A stretch of 64,000 nucleotides of DNA from UBA969 sp041694635 (lineage in GTDB: Bacteria > Planctomycetota > Planctomycetia > Gemmatales > Gemmataceae): assembly GCA_041694635.1 (NCBI GenBank), contig JBDNHI010000012.1, forward strand, positions 46,902 to 110,901, written 5' to 3'. The notes under the pieces are model-generated. The model had not been told where the DNA came from. It did not search any database and worked only from the letters and a program-made list of their open reading frames with translations. Numbering within the stretch: position 1 is the stretch's first letter; each line of letters starts with the position of its first letter. Shown here in pieces: positions 44,981 through 54,675 of this stretch. The position numbers and the translations under genes were made by a program.

Positions 44981-46053
44981 GTTCCGAAAATAATGCAAAA
45001 CAATATGGCGCTCTTTCTCCAGACCAACTTATTTATCTCAATGAAGAAATAGCTGGTATGGCTAAAGCTGGACTTCCTCTTGAAGAAGGGTTGGCTTCGA
45101 TTGCACGCGAAATGACTCGCGGTAATCTCAAACAGGCAACTCAAAATATTGCAGATGAAATGAAACGGGGGAAATCACTTCCAGATGCCATTGCTGCCCA
45201 ACAAGATAAACTTCCTAGGTTTTATGCAAGCCTAATGAATGCTGGTATTCGAGGTGGCAACCTCCCCGATGTTCTTGCTGTGCTTACCACCTACGCTAGA
45301 TCCCTTGCTGATATGTCAGCGATTGTTGTTACAGCACTTCTATACCCTGCCATTATTGTCGTTCTTGCTGTTTTTCTTGCCGCTATTATCTTTGTATTTG
45401 TTATGCCCCAGTTTGTTTCTATTTTTAATGAATTTGGTATGAGGCTTCCTTTATTTAGCAAAATCATTTTTAGCATTTGTGAACATCCTCTTACTACCTT
45501 AGTTTTACCTCTTTCAATTATTGGGGGGATTTTTATTCTTTTGAAAGTCGGGTTTAATGCAAGCGAGCGAGGCCGATGTCTCTGGACAAGACTTATTTAT
45601 TCTTTGCCCATATTTGGTGTGCTTATTCATTCTGCTAGGCTTGCAGCTTTTACCGATCTTCTCGCAATACTTATTGAAAGCCAGATGCCTTTACCGGAAG
45701 CCTTTGAACTTGCTGCAGAGGCGGGTGCAGATCCTTTACTTCGTTCGGGTTCATTGAAAGTTTCTGAAAAACTTCGCCAAGGTTTTTCTCTTTCAGAATC
45801 GCTAAAAGAAGTGAAGATCTTTCCTGAAGTTGTTACTTGGATGGCGGGGGTTGGCGAAATTAAAGGCAACCTTTCCAATACACTCAAAAGTGCTGCCCAG
45901 ATGTACCGCAGGCAGGTAGAGATGCGTTCTTCTATGGTGACAAATATTTTTCCTCCTTTTCTCATTATTATTAGCGCTGGCTTTATAACATCTATTTTCG
46001 GTTTCGCAGTGTTTATTCCTTTGTTCTCCCTGCTTGAAGGATTAAGCAAATGA
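44977..46053 (+). CDS. Type II secretion inner-membrane platform protein GspF-like (first copy)
   Basis: This 358-residue platform protein has two repeated cytosolic helical domains (LNEEIAGMAKAGLPLEEGLA, and SARLAAFTDLLAILIESQMP) each followed by membrane segments (VVTALLYPAIIVVLAVFLAAIIFVF, and IFPPFLIIISAGFITSIFGF). The pattern is standard for GspF/PilC. It should contact the ATPase and the pseudopilins. It starts on the last codon of the ATPase gene (ATGA overlap) and in turn overlaps the next gene by ATGA. A second GspF-like gene directly follows, which is unusual. Confidence 0.92.
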   Translation: MSSENNAKQYGALSPDQLIYLNEEIAGMAKAGLPLEEGLASIAREMTRGNLKQATQNIADEMKRGKSLPDAIAAQQDKLPRFYASLMNAGIRGGNLPDVLAVLTTYARSLADMSAIVVTALLYPAIIVVLAVFLAAIIFVFVMPQFVSIFNEFGMRLPLFSKIIFSICEHPLTTLVLPLSIIGGIFILLKVGFNASERGRCLWTRLIYSLPIFGVLIHSARLAAFTDLLAILIESQMPLPEAFELAAEAGADPLLRSGSLKVSEKLRQGFSLSESLKEVKIFPEVVTWMAGVGEIKGNLSNTLKSAAQMYRRQVEMRSSMVTNIFPPFLIIISAGFITSIFGFAVFIPLFSLLEGLSK

Positions 46054-47348
46054 TCCTTAGCTTAGTAAAAAAAGATGGTTTTCGGTACTTTCTTTTGATT
46101 CTTAGTGGGGTGCTGTTTCCCGCAATTGTGTCCGTTATTTTACACCTTTTTAATCTTGGTTTTATCGCCTTTTATTACGATACTGTTTGTTTTGCAATTT
46201 CAGGTTGGGTCTTGTTTTCGTTTTTTCATTACCGAGAAATTAGGCAAGAAGAATTTTATAACCTTTTATTAGCTGCTTTCAAATCTCAAAAACCCCTTAT
46301 CCCTATGCTGGATGCTTATGTTAATGATCGGCCTAAAGGATACTTACGCGAATTCTTCATCGCCATTTTCTTATCTTGTTTGAACCCTTGTTATTACTTT
46401 ATTTGTTACCGGATGTGGCGCTTCGACCGAAAAGTTGTTGCCTTCTCGGCTCTTCTTGCTCAAGGGCTTTCCATTTCTGAAGCCTTGAAAATCAAAAAAG
46501 GCCTCGTTTCTCAAGAAGTTTTAGTTGCTATTTCTCTTGGCGAATCTTGTGGAAATCTCCATTCTTGCCTCGCTTCTGTCAGTCGCTGGCATAAAGATTT
46601 ATTCTGGTTAGGGGTTTTACCACGCTTGGCTTATTTGTTTTATATTAGTTTGTTTATCATCAGTGTGCTCGTGTTCTTTATGATTTTTATTGCACCTAGG
46701 TACCAAAGAATCTATCAAGATTTTAAGTTGCCCCTGCCTTGGGTTACTCAATTTCTTTTTGATGTATTCAAATGGGTTTCGACTTTTGGTTATCAAAATG
46801 ATTGGGTTACTTCTCTTTCAGGGCTTGTTTGGTTTTTTCTTTTTTTACTAGTTATCTTTTTAGTTTTGCTTCCGTTTTTCAATTCTTCGGTAAGGTGGTA
46901 CACACCTTTGGTCGGTCGAATTTATCGCATACATATGCAAGGTAATTTTCTTAAAATGCTTGGAACCACTTTAAGGAATCAAGCGATTATTTCTCAGGCA
47001 TTATCGTCTTTAGAAGAATGCGGATGTTTTTCTGGGCCCGCTCAATCTCAGTTACGAAAACTTAATTCTGCTGTTAAGCTTGGTAATTCTCTCGAAGATA
47101 GCTTGTTTGAATCAGGATGGATGCCTGCTTCTATGAAGGCATTTATTGAATCTTCCCAAAAGGTAAATAATTTGCCTTGGGCACTATCAGAAATTGGTAA
47201 CCAAAGGTTACGGCTAGCCTCGTTATTGTCGCAGAGTTTTTCCCTAGTAGTTTTTCCCCTCGCTGTTTTTGCTATGGGCGCCATTGTCGGGTTTATTGCG
47301 GTTGGTATGTTTATGCCACTCATCAATATGATTGTGGAGTTATCATGA
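46050..47348 (+). CDS. GspF-like platform protein, diverged second copy
   Basis: This 432-residue protein has about four to five membrane segments and the GspF layout, but is more diverged than the first copy. LPWALSEIGNQRLRLASLL and the last membrane stretch FPLAVFAMGAIVGFIAVGMF are recognisable. It begins with two N-terminal membrane segments (about 10-60) that ordinary GspF proteins lack. It may form a hetero-platform with the first copy. ATGA overlaps are found on both sides. Confidence 0.78.
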   Translation: MILSLVKKDGFRYFLLILSGVLFPAIVSVILHLFNLGFIAFYYDTVCFAISGWVLFSFFHYREIRQEEFYNLLLAAFKSQKPLIPMLDAYVNDRPKGYLREFFIAIFLSCLNPCYYFICYRMWRFDRKVVAFSALLAQGLSISEALKIKKGLVSQEVLVAISLGESCGNLHSCLASVSRWHKDLFWLGVLPRLAYLFYISLFIISVLVFFMIFIAPRYQRIYQDFKLPLPWVTQFLFDVFKWVSTFGYQNDWVTSLSGLVWFFLFLLVIFLVLLPFFNSSVRWYTPLVGRIYRIHMQGNFLKMLGTTLRNQAIISQALSSLEECGCFSGPAQSQLRKLNSAVKLGNSLEDSLFESGWMPASMKAFIESSQKVNNLPWALSEIGNQRLRLASLLSQSFSLVVFPLAVFAMGAIVGFIAVGMFMPLINMIVELS

Positions 47349-47785
47349 ACCAGCATTCCTCAATTAAATTTGGCAAACGCAAGGGCTTTACCCTGACGGA
47401 AATTGTAGTTTCCTTTTCAATTTTGTTAACCCTAATGGTCGTTATTGCTCAGACTACTTTTTGGTGTTTTCAGGAACGATTAAGTAACGACAATAGGTTT
47501 CTTGCAAATCAAGTTGCTATTAACATTCTTGAAGAAGCGAGGGTAACCGATTGGGAAAAACTTGATTCAAAATGGGCCCAATCGGTTCAAAATTTAACGC
47601 ATCATTCAGCCTTACCATTCGATTCCGTTATTGATGTAAAAGTTTCTCCCTCTAAAGAATTCAAATTGGTAAAAGATATTGTGGTGCAAATTCGCTGGAC
47701 CTCGGGTCGTAATATCGATCCAAGGGAAATCAATCTTAGTGCTTCCTTTGCTTCTCGCATTCTTAAAACCGAGGATGCAAAATGA
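47345..47785 (+). CDS. Minor pseudopilin, GspI-like
   Basis: This 146-residue protein has a class III prepilin signal: KRKGFTLTEIVVSFSILL, with processing expected after G14 and glutamate at +5 (E19). The rest is short, with one beta-rich C-terminal domain, and best suits GspI or GspH. NNRFLANQVAINILEEARV after the helix resembles GspI (where the second residue set LAxxxLExxR is common). It is part of the ATGA-linked operon. Confidence 0.82.
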   Translation: MNQHSSIKFGKRKGFTLTEIVVSFSILLTLMVVIAQTTFWCFQERLSNDNRFLANQVAINILEEARVTDWEKLDSKWAQSVQNLTHHSALPFDSVIDVKVSPSKEFKLVKDIVVQIRWTSGRNIDPREINLSASFASRILKTEDAK

Positions 47786-48276
47786 AATCAACCTGTATCA
47801 AACCAAAAACTGCCTTTACTCTGATTGAAATGTGCGTTGTTATGGCTCTTTTAGCGATTATGATGATGATTGTAGGAGCTATTTTAGTTGGAGTTATGCA
47901 ACTTGAAGGTGCGGAAGCTGGCCTTAGGAATAGGAATTTATCCATTGCAGCACTTTCTAACCAGTTTCGGAATGATGTCCGAGCTTCCTCAAAAGTAGAA
48001 ATTATCAAAACTGAAAATGATAAGGGAACTAAGTTGAAACTTGAATCCTTGCTTGGGGAGGAGATTATTTATACCTATGAAAAAGACCAGTTCCTTCGTC
48101 GGAGTTCCCAAGGTGGGCAAAGGTTACTTTCTTTTAGTATTTTGGAAAATGTTGTTTTCAATCTTAATGAGATAGGTCAGTTGGTTGAATTTAAGTTGTT
48201 GGAAAAAGGGGTTTATCCTAAGTCTCCGGTTCGAACATTTTCTTTTCGTGCTGCTTTGAATGGGGACCGAAAATGA
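47782..48276 (+). CDS. Minor pseudopilin, GspJ-like
   Basis: This 164-residue protein has an N-terminal prepilin motif TAFTLIEMCVVMALLAIM, with processing expected after A11 (Ala rather than Gly) and E16 at +5. The C-terminal part has the beta-strand pattern of GspJ (RNDVRASSKVEIIK, then IIYTYEKDQFLRRSS). It overlaps both neighbours by ATGA. The lack of Gly before the cleavage site could affect processing by a prepilin peptidase, which is not encoded in the window. Confidence 0.8.
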   Translation: MKSTCIKPKTAFTLIEMCVVMALLAIMMMIVGAILVGVMQLEGAEAGLRNRNLSIAALSNQFRNDVRASSKVEIIKTENDKGTKLKLESLLGEEIIYTYEKDQFLRRSSQGGQRLLSFSILENVVFNLNEIGQLVEFKLLEKGVYPKSPVRTFSFRAALNGDRK

Positions 48277-48680
48277 ACACAAAAGTAAAAAGAAAAGGGT
48301 TGGCACTTGCTACTTGCCTAGTTGCGCTTGCAGTGAGTTCTGCGATTCTCATTTCTGTAACTGCCTTTGAACTTTCTACTAGGCAAAAGGTTGCGCAGAT
48401 TAGCAGAGAATCTAAGGCTTATTACCTCGCAAACTCTGCTATTGAAATAGCACTTGCTGCGATTTTACAAGGAGACCTAGCTAATGTTCCCAAAAATTTA
48501 ACTCCTTATGCAGGTGCTGAGGTTAGTATTAATGTTTTGGAATTAAAGAAAGATGAATTTCAAATTGATGTTATTTCTGTAGTGGTTTTAGATGATAGAA
48601 AACCAATACGGGTTAGTATGACTCGGAAGGTTTTAATAAAAGCAGAGGCTGGAAAAAGATCGCTTCAATTCATTGCGTGA
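48273..48680 (+). CDS. Minor pseudopilin, GspK-like (short)
   Basis: This 135-residue protein begins KRKGLALATCLVALAVSSAI, with processing expected after G9. The +5 position is T14, not Glu, as I recall for GspK, the tip pseudopilin. After the helix, SRESKAYYLANSAIEIALA is a common GspK/PilX pattern. It is far shorter than typical GspK (about 300), so the large alpha-helical insert is missing. It is the last gene of the operon, before the hairpin at 48732. Confidence 0.7.
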   Translation: MNTKVKRKGLALATCLVALAVSSAILISVTAFELSTRQKVAQISRESKAYYLANSAIEIALAAILQGDLANVPKNLTPYAGAEVSINVLELKKDEFQIDVISVVVLDDRKPIRVSMTRKVLIKAEAGKRSLQFIA

Positions 48681-48731
48681 GAAGTACAGTTTTATAATGT
48701 CAGTGACCATTCTTAAACCCATATAAAAATC

Positions 48732-48778
48732 AAACGCCAGATCAGGTTTAATCCTAGATTAAAACAGACCCGGCGTTT
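48732..48778. terminator. Hairpin between the pseudopilus operon and the ThuA gene
   Basis: AAACGCC (48732-48738) pairs with GGCGTTT (48772-48778), with an inner TTTAAT/ATTAAA stem. It lies between two convergent transcripts and may terminate both. The T tract after the plus-strand stem is weak (TGTTATACTTTC). Confidence 0.55.
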
Positions 48779-48889
48779 GTTATACTTTCTTAGCGGTTAG
48801 ATTTTAAACCCACTAAGATAAATAAGTTCAATAAGTGAATATAGTCACTAGACTTTCAGTCTTTTAAGTAGGGTATCTTATTTTCTTGT

Positions 48890-51800
48890 TTATTGAGCGC
48901 CACCTTTTATCTCTGCACCTTCCACCGTGACCGCCATTACGATAGGCGCGGTTGTATCATTTCCTTTTACGAATTCGATTTCTGTGATGGATTCCGTTGG
49001 CCGTTTAGGCCGCACAGCAAGGTACCTAATTTGTTGGCCTCTAAGTGAGAATGCAAAAATAGATTCGGGGACATCGATCCTGCGGATGTAATCTGAAAAA
49101 GCTTCCCCATTTTTCAGCGGGTGGTCTTCTGTTTTTCCATCTGCATAATGCAATCTAACAATCATCGAAACCGAACCTTTGTTACTAGCAGGATAACCCC
49201 AACCACTAATGCCACTCAGAAGATGAATCGCAGTGGCAGGGCCATTGCAAGGTAACTTTACTTGTTTGGGCATCTTCGGAGGAATGGTCCCGTTGGCGCC
49301 CTGAAGCATAATAACATTGGGGTACTTATCGCCTTGGGGATCAACTAAGTGGAAAGGAATGCCTTGGAAAACCTTGGGTTTCCAGTCTGGGAATATCAGG
49401 CGTTCGACGCTGGCATCTTCACTATTAAACATTCCTTTGGTGCTGACAATAGTTGCAACTTTATCCAAGGGTAAAGGCAGGAACTTTCCCCTTTGTGTTA
49501 GAAATTCCAGCAGGTTAACCAGATCAGGTTTGGATAGTTGTTTTTCAAAACCTTCGGGCATAAGGGATCGCTCTGAAGCTTTAATTTCTTCGATTTCTTC
49601 GCGTAGAATGGTGATTTTTTTTGCTTCGGTGTCGATGATCTCAATCGAAGATTTTGTCTCTGATGCAAGCATACCATTTAGAATTTTGCCTGATTTGGTT
49701 GCTACAACATATTGACGGAAGTTTCCTTCCACATCGCGGTTAGGGTCCATTATGTTGATGAGAAGTTCTTTTTTAGGATGTGCAGCCATACCTGTCATAT
49801 CGGGGCCGATTTTTACCCCTTCACCTTGATGTTGATGACATTTAGAACATTGATTTTTGTAAACGATTTTCCCAGCAGCGGCATCGCCTGTCTGAGTGGT
49901 TGCAAACATATATTCATCAACAACCTTCTGGCGATCTGCGTTGGGCAAGCCACCCCCACGGGCAAGGATTGTTTTAGCTTTGTTCACAATTTTTCTGTCA
50001 GAGTTTTGTAACAGGGCTTGTTTCTGATCTAGGCTTAACTCTGAGATGCGAAATTTGTTGTTCTCAAGTGCTGTGAGTAAGGATTCAATCCAGTTGCCCC
50101 TAGAAAGCAAAATGCGAATAGCAGATTGCCTAAGGGTCGGAGTCCAGTCGGGTAAGCGCTCGATGATTTCTTTGCCCGTTTCAATTTGGTCGGAAAGTGA
50201 GACTGCTTCCAGTATCCCTTGGCTTGCTTGGGGAGAAAGTTGTGCTGTAATAATTTCCAAAACAGCCTTTGCAACTGCGGGATCAGAAGAACCAAATTCG
50301 CAGGCTTGTTTGGCTGCAGCTATGCGGTCTTCATCGCTTTGCTTCGAATCTGCAGCAGTTTTCAAGAAAGTTTGCACTATCTCTTTGGATTGGGAAGCAA
50401 GTGATTTACTGCCCCACTTCTTGCCTAACTGAGCCAGTTGACCACGGGCCCCGACCGGAGCCTTGGCGAATAAATCTGCAAGTGCTTTTTCAAGTCGGGC
50501 GTTCAACTCGGGGGGTTGGTTCGCAGGCCAACCTTTCGCTAATCCTTTTAAAGTTGCAGTTTGAGTTTGTGCATCCGCTTGCATAAGTTTTTCGAGCAGT
50601 TCAGCGTTACCTTCTTTGGGAATACCCCTGGCAAAATGTTCTGCAATCTTTTCGATTACTGCAAGTACTTCAGCAGAGGGTGCTGCTTTAGTTTCAGAGT
50701 CAGATTTTTGGCTTACCGTAGTTAAAAATGCAGCAGCATTATTCGCAGCCGCTGCGATTGCTCCATCGATTAACCATTTATCCATAGGATGTTTTGGAGT
50801 TTTCAAAGTTTGTGCAATTGCCTTGGCTGCTTTATCAGAAGTGGGCAATTCTGAAATTGCTAATAGGGTGGAAAGGCGAACTTGTGCCTGAGCATCATCT
50901 AAAAGATTAGCCTTTAAAATTGCATCCAGTGAACTTTCCTTTAGGGGAAGAACCTTGATGGCATTTAAGCGGACCCCTGCTGATGGGTGATTGAGCGCAT
51001 TCATAGCAACCTTGGTTGCATCGGAAGTTTCGTTATCGAGGGCGCCTAATCCGTGAAGAGCCCAAAGGGCGTGAATTGCGCAAGGGGTTAGGTCTGCTCC
51101 ATCAAGTTTTGTTTCTTTAACAAGTTCGATGAGTGCTGGAATTGCATCTTTACTTTGTTTTTCGACAAGAATTCTTTGAGCCTGTTTACGCCAGAAGAAG
51201 TTATCATTACGAAGCGTATCAACAAGTTTAGCGGTATCTGCACCCGCAAGAGAAATGCTAGGAGATTTTTTCCCTTCTTTATGAACAAGCCGGTAGATAC
51301 GGCCGTGCTTTTTATCCCTTAAGCTGGTTTCGTAGGCATTACCTTTGCCTGTTTTGAAACCGGAGGGGGTAGGATTATGTTGCACAATATAGTTGTACCA
51401 ATCGATGATCCAAACATTCCCATCGGGGCCAACTTCTGCAACGATGGGGGCACTCCATTCATCATCACTTGCGACAAGATTAAAGGCATTTCTGGTGCGA
51501 AAGCTTGCGCCTTCAGGGGTGATAGGAAAAGTCGCAATTAAATGGCCCGTAGGTTCTGTAACAAAAGCAGTTTTGTTCCAGTATGTTGAAGGGTAATTGC
51601 GCGCAGTGTAAAGAGCGTGGCCAGCAGCGGCCGTGAAGTGGTCGTGGTAATCAACTTGACGAACCTGCTTGGTAATAGGGTACATTGAAGCGTTGCCTGC
51701 AATTCCTTCAAGAACACTGCTAGACCAGCCCCGAACTTTTTCGTAGTAGCGGTTGGGAATAGGGAGAAAGACGCTGGGGTTGCCATTGGCTGTGGAACCA

Positions 51801-53272
51801 AAGAGAAGACCTTCTTCGCTGAGGCCAACGCCCCAAGAGTTGTTGTTGGTGTTGCGCAGGAAATCGATTTTAGAACCATCGGGTTTCATACGATAAAAGC
51901 CAGTACGGAAGGACTGCTTTTCGCCACCAACTTCGCCAGCAAAACCAGCATATCCGACCATCCCATAAATCCAATTGTCTAGGCCATAGTTAAGATTACT
52001 TGGCCCAGCGTGTGTATCGCCTGTGCTCCAGCCGGTAAAAAGAACTCTTTTTTCATCCGCTTTGTCGTCGCCATTTGTGTCTTTTAGAAAAAGTGTATCG
52101 GGTGCTTGATGGACGATAACGCCCCCGTTAGCAAAAATCAGGCTGGTAGGAATACTTAGCTTGTCAGCAAAGACGGTGAACTTATCGGCAATGTTGTCGT
52201 TATTGGTATCTTCGCAGATGACAATTTTGTCACGGCCTTGGCCTGGGGGTTGAAGTTCGTTAGGGTAGTCGATGGTAAGTGCGACCCAAAGTCTGCCACG
52301 CTCATCCCAATTCATAGCGATGGGTTTTCCTTGGAGGTCAGGGTCAGAAGCGAATAATTGGAGTTCGAATCCCTCGGGAATAGAGAAGTGTTTTTGAGAT
52401 TCTTTTGGTTCGAGAGGTATCTGCATTTGTTTGATATTTTTGCCCATTTTCCCCCATTGTTTGTCGGCAGGATAGAACGGTACATCAGCTTCAACATAAT
52501 CAAAAGGTTTGAGGTTTTTTGGAATGGAGGTCATTTCAGGTTGGTCAGTAAATGATCCAGCTTTGGTTGGATTATCGCCAATGGCCCATCGAATCCCCCG
52601 TTCAAGCAGGTTGTGAAAACCAGGGTTAGACCAAGTTCGGGCATCGTGGCCCCAAGCGGTGTAAAAGATTTTGCCTTTGCCCTGAGTTCTAACCCAAGTC
52701 CAAGGTTCAGAGCCTGCATTATCTTTTCTGACTTCAAGAACAATTCTGTTTTTTTCATTGTGCTTAGCGTGAACATAAGTTTCGTCCCAGCTTTCAAAAC
52801 TTTTATAACCTTTCATAATGGGATGGTCAGGCGCAATGTTTTCAACGCGGAATGTACCGGTTCCGTGCTTGGAAAACTGCGCACCTACGAGGTCGATGTA
52901 TTTAGGGGAATTTAAAAAACAGTAACTTGCGCAGTGCAAAGGGATCAGTGCTTTCCCTTGTTCAACATAATCAAGTAGAGCTTTTTCCTGTTCCGGAGAA
53001 ATCGTAGTTAAGTTAGCAAATATTACCAACCCTTGATAAGAATTTAAAATCTTGGGTGTTAGGCTTTCAACCTTGTCGGTGTAAACAAGGTCAATGCCGC
53101 GTGCAGCAAGAACTGGCAGAATTTGCCTGAATCTATCCATAGGTTTGTGATGGCCATTATCCCCAAGGTAGAGAAGCTTGATTCTAGTTTCTTGAGCTTT
53201 AATTGCAGGACTGAGAGAAAGTCCGATTCCGATAGAGCAAAGAAGAGTTAGACCGAATAAGAAGCTTTTCAT
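48890..53272 (-). CDS. ThuA + propeller + HEAT + cytochrome c + beta-domain secreted protein
   Basis: This 1460-residue exported protein starts with a signal peptide (about 1-26). Residues 30-235 are a ThuA (trehalose-utilisation) domain of the glutamine amidotransferase-like fold (IKLLYLGDNGHHKPMDRFRQ, IPLHCASYCFLNSPKYI). A sorbosone-dehydrogenase-like propeller follows (FELQLFASDPDLQGKPIAMN, DTHAGPSNLNYGLDNWIYGM). From about 690 to 1080 there are HEAT-like repeats. The haem site CSKCH is at 1142-1146, followed by about 200 residues of beta-rich sequence that resembles a carbohydrate-binding domain. It lies 38 bases downstream of the Gfo/Idh/MocA gene and is likely its operon partner. It is probably periplasmic and acts on glycans or sugars. 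Confidence 0.9.
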   Translation of the reverse strand: MKSFLFGLTLLCSIGIGLSLSPAIKAQETRIKLLYLGDNGHHKPMDRFRQILPVLAARGIDLVYTDKVESLTPKILNSYQGLVIFANLTTISPEQEKALLDYVEQGKALIPLHCASYCFLNSPKYIDLVGAQFSKHGTGTFRVENIAPDHPIMKGYKSFESWDETYVHAKHNEKNRIVLEVRKDNAGSEPWTWVRTQGKGKIFYTAWGHDARTWSNPGFHNLLERGIRWAIGDNPTKAGSFTDQPEMTSIPKNLKPFDYVEADVPFYPADKQWGKMGKNIKQMQIPLEPKESQKHFSIPEGFELQLFASDPDLQGKPIAMNWDERGRLWVALTIDYPNELQPPGQGRDKIVICEDTNNDNIADKFTVFADKLSIPTSLIFANGGVIVHQAPDTLFLKDTNGDDKADEKRVLFTGWSTGDTHAGPSNLNYGLDNWIYGMVGYAGFAGEVGGEKQSFRTGFYRMKPDGSKIDFLRNTNNNSWGVGLSEEGLLFGSTANGNPSVFLPIPNRYYEKVRGWSSSVLEGIAGNASMYPITKQVRQVDYHDHFTAAAGHALYTARNYPSTYWNKTAFVTEPTGHLIATFPITPEGASFRTRNAFNLVASDDEWSAPIVAEVGPDGNVWIIDWYNYIVQHNPTPSGFKTGKGNAYETSLRDKKHGRIYRLVHKEGKKSPSISLAGADTAKLVDTLRNDNFFWRKQAQRILVEKQSKDAIPALIELVKETKLDGADLTPCAIHALWALHGLGALDNETSDATKVAMNALNHPSAGVRLNAIKVLPLKESSLDAILKANLLDDAQAQVRLSTLLAISELPTSDKAAKAIAQTLKTPKHPMDKWLIDGAIAAAANNAAAFLTTVSQKSDSETKAAPSAEVLAVIEKIAEHFARGIPKEGNAELLEKLMQADAQTQTATLKGLAKGWPANQPPELNARLEKALADLFAKAPVGARGQLAQLGKKWGSKSLASQSKEIVQTFLKTAADSKQSDEDRIAAAKQACEFGSSDPAVAKAVLEIITAQLSPQASQGILEAVSLSDQIETGKEIIERLPDWTPTLRQSAIRILLSRGNWIESLLTALENNKFRISELSLDQKQALLQNSDRKIVNKAKTILARGGGLPNADRQKVVDEYMFATTQTGDAAAGKIVYKNQCSKCHQHQGEGVKIGPDMTGMAAHPKKELLINIMDPNRDVEGNFRQYVVATKSGKILNGMLASETKSSIEIIDTEAKKITILREEIEEIKASERSLMPEGFEKQLSKPDLVNLLEFLTQRGKFLPLPLDKVATIVSTKGMFNSEDASVERLIFPDWKPKVFQGIPFHLVDPQGDKYPNVIMLQGANGTIPPKMPKQVKLPCNGPATAIHLLSGISGWGYPASNKGSVSMIVRLHYADGKTEDHPLKNGEAFSDYIRRIDVPESIFAFSLRGQQIRYLAVRPKRPTESITEIEFVKGNDTTAPIVMAVTVEGAEIKGGAQ

Positions 53273-53310
53273 AGTTGAAACCTTTGGAATAGAAGTAATA
53301 ATCTTTGTAA

Positions 53311-54429
53311 TTAAAGTGTGAACTCGGGAAGGCTTAACACCTTACCGCCTTGAACAGCAGATTCGTGAGCCAAAATGCCAACGCAAGTCCAGTTTGCACT
53401 TTGTGTAGCATTGGGCCAAGGATCTCTGTTATCTGAAAGTGCATCAAGAAATTCATTTACCATATGAGGATGTGAGCCGCCGTGGCCACCCCCTTGAACA
53501 AAAGAAAGATGCTCAGAATTATGAATCTGAGATGGTAGCGTAAACCTTCGAATTGGTTCTGGAAGTAAGTGCGCAAAATCAGGAACGGTTACCTTAGTAG
53601 GAATCTCAGGCTCTGGTTTCTTAGCGGTATGGATAATGTGTGGTTCGTGTTCAACCAAGCTCCATTCGAAACTTTTCTTGGTGCCATACACATCGAAACT
53701 CTCGCGGTATTGGCGCGCAGTGTCGTAAAGAAATCTCCAAATATGGCAAGCAATGTCTGAATCTTTGATTTTAATATGGCAAGATTCAACAGCAAATTTA
53801 TTGCCTGATTTCTTCTGGATATCTTCGCGGACCGTGCCGGATCCAAAACAGCTAACAGTTTCTGCTTTGCCATTGACCAACCCTAAGCAAGGACTAACAA
53901 CATGAGTGGCGTAGTGCATCGGGATCATTTTCTGCCAGTAGTCGGGCCATCCGTCCATATCTTGAGGATGCGAAGCCGCCATATATTGAATTTTTCCTAG
54001 TTCGCCTTTGAGGTACATTTCCCTGAGGAAGAGGAATTCGCGGGAATAGACGACAGTTTCTGCCATCATATACTTCAATCCAGTTTTTTTTACCAGTTCA
54101 ACAATCTGTTTACATTCCTCTACGGTGGTAGCCATCGGAACCGTACACATAACATTTTTGCCGGCTTTTAGAGCTGCAATCGACATCGGGGCGTGGTCGG
54201 GGATGGGCGAATTAATATGAACGAAATCAACATTGGGGTCTTTTAAAACCTCTTCGAAGCTGGTAAAGCGTTTCTCAATCTTAAAGGTGTCGCCTATTTT
54301 ATTCAGTTTTTCCTTGTTGCGTTGGCAGATGGCATAAATGTTCCCAAGAGGGTGATTTTGGTAGATCGGCATGAATTCTGCACCAAAGCCCAGGCCCACC
54401 ATTGCCACATTCCACTTTTTTGCACTCAT
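53311..54429 (-). CDS. Gfo/Idh/MocA family oxidoreductase
   Basis: This 372-residue NAD(P)-binding protein has the Rossmann N terminus NVAMVGLGFGAEFMPIYQ and the family Lys-Pro-like motif region KNVMCTVPMATTVEECKQIV, with the usual EKP triplet replaced by TVP. The C-terminal alpha/beta domain includes SHPQDMDGWPDYWQ and GGHGGSHPHMVNEFLDAL. No signal peptide is visible. Family members interconvert sugar alcohols, sugars and keto-sugars. The ATG at 54429 has AAGGGG upstream. The 246 bases between it and the divergent DUF1080 gene contain no gene and should carry both promoters. Confidence 0.9.
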   Translation of the reverse strand: MSAKKWNVAMVGLGFGAEFMPIYQNHPLGNIYAICQRNKEKLNKIGDTFKIEKRFTSFEEVLKDPNVDFVHINSPIPDHAPMSIAALKAGKNVMCTVPMATTVEECKQIVELVKKTGLKYMMAETVVYSREFLFLREMYLKGELGKIQYMAASHPQDMDGWPDYWQKMIPMHYATHVVSPCLGLVNGKAETVSCFGSGTVREDIQKKSGNKFAVESCHIKIKDSDIACHIWRFLYDTARQYRESFDVYGTKKSFEWSLVEHEPHIIHTAKKPEPEIPTKVTVPDFAHLLPEPIRRFTLPSQIHNSEHLSFVQGGGHGGSHPHMVNEFLDALSDNRDPWPNATQSANWTCVGILAHESAVQGGKVLSLPEFTL

Positions 54430-54675
54430 ACAATCGCCCCTTGAAAACAAGAAAAAGTCATAGTTAAGCTTTTGAAGTCTACCAATAATCTAATTAGGAA
54501 TCATTTCGGGTTCAAGCTATATAATTGAGGTTGATTCATAAAAACGAAATATTTTCATTCTTTTATTGAAACTGATGCTGGATTCTTAAATCAAAGTTGT
54601 TTAATGTATTAGAGTTCTAATTGTTGCAGGGTTTATTGATCCCGCCTTTTGTTTTGCTTTCACCTGGAGTTCGAT

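Noticed and set aside
54649..54675. Longer start of the DUF1080 protein
   Set aside because: The ATG at 54676 directly begins a signal peptide and has CTGGAG upstream; the extra nine residues would precede the signal.
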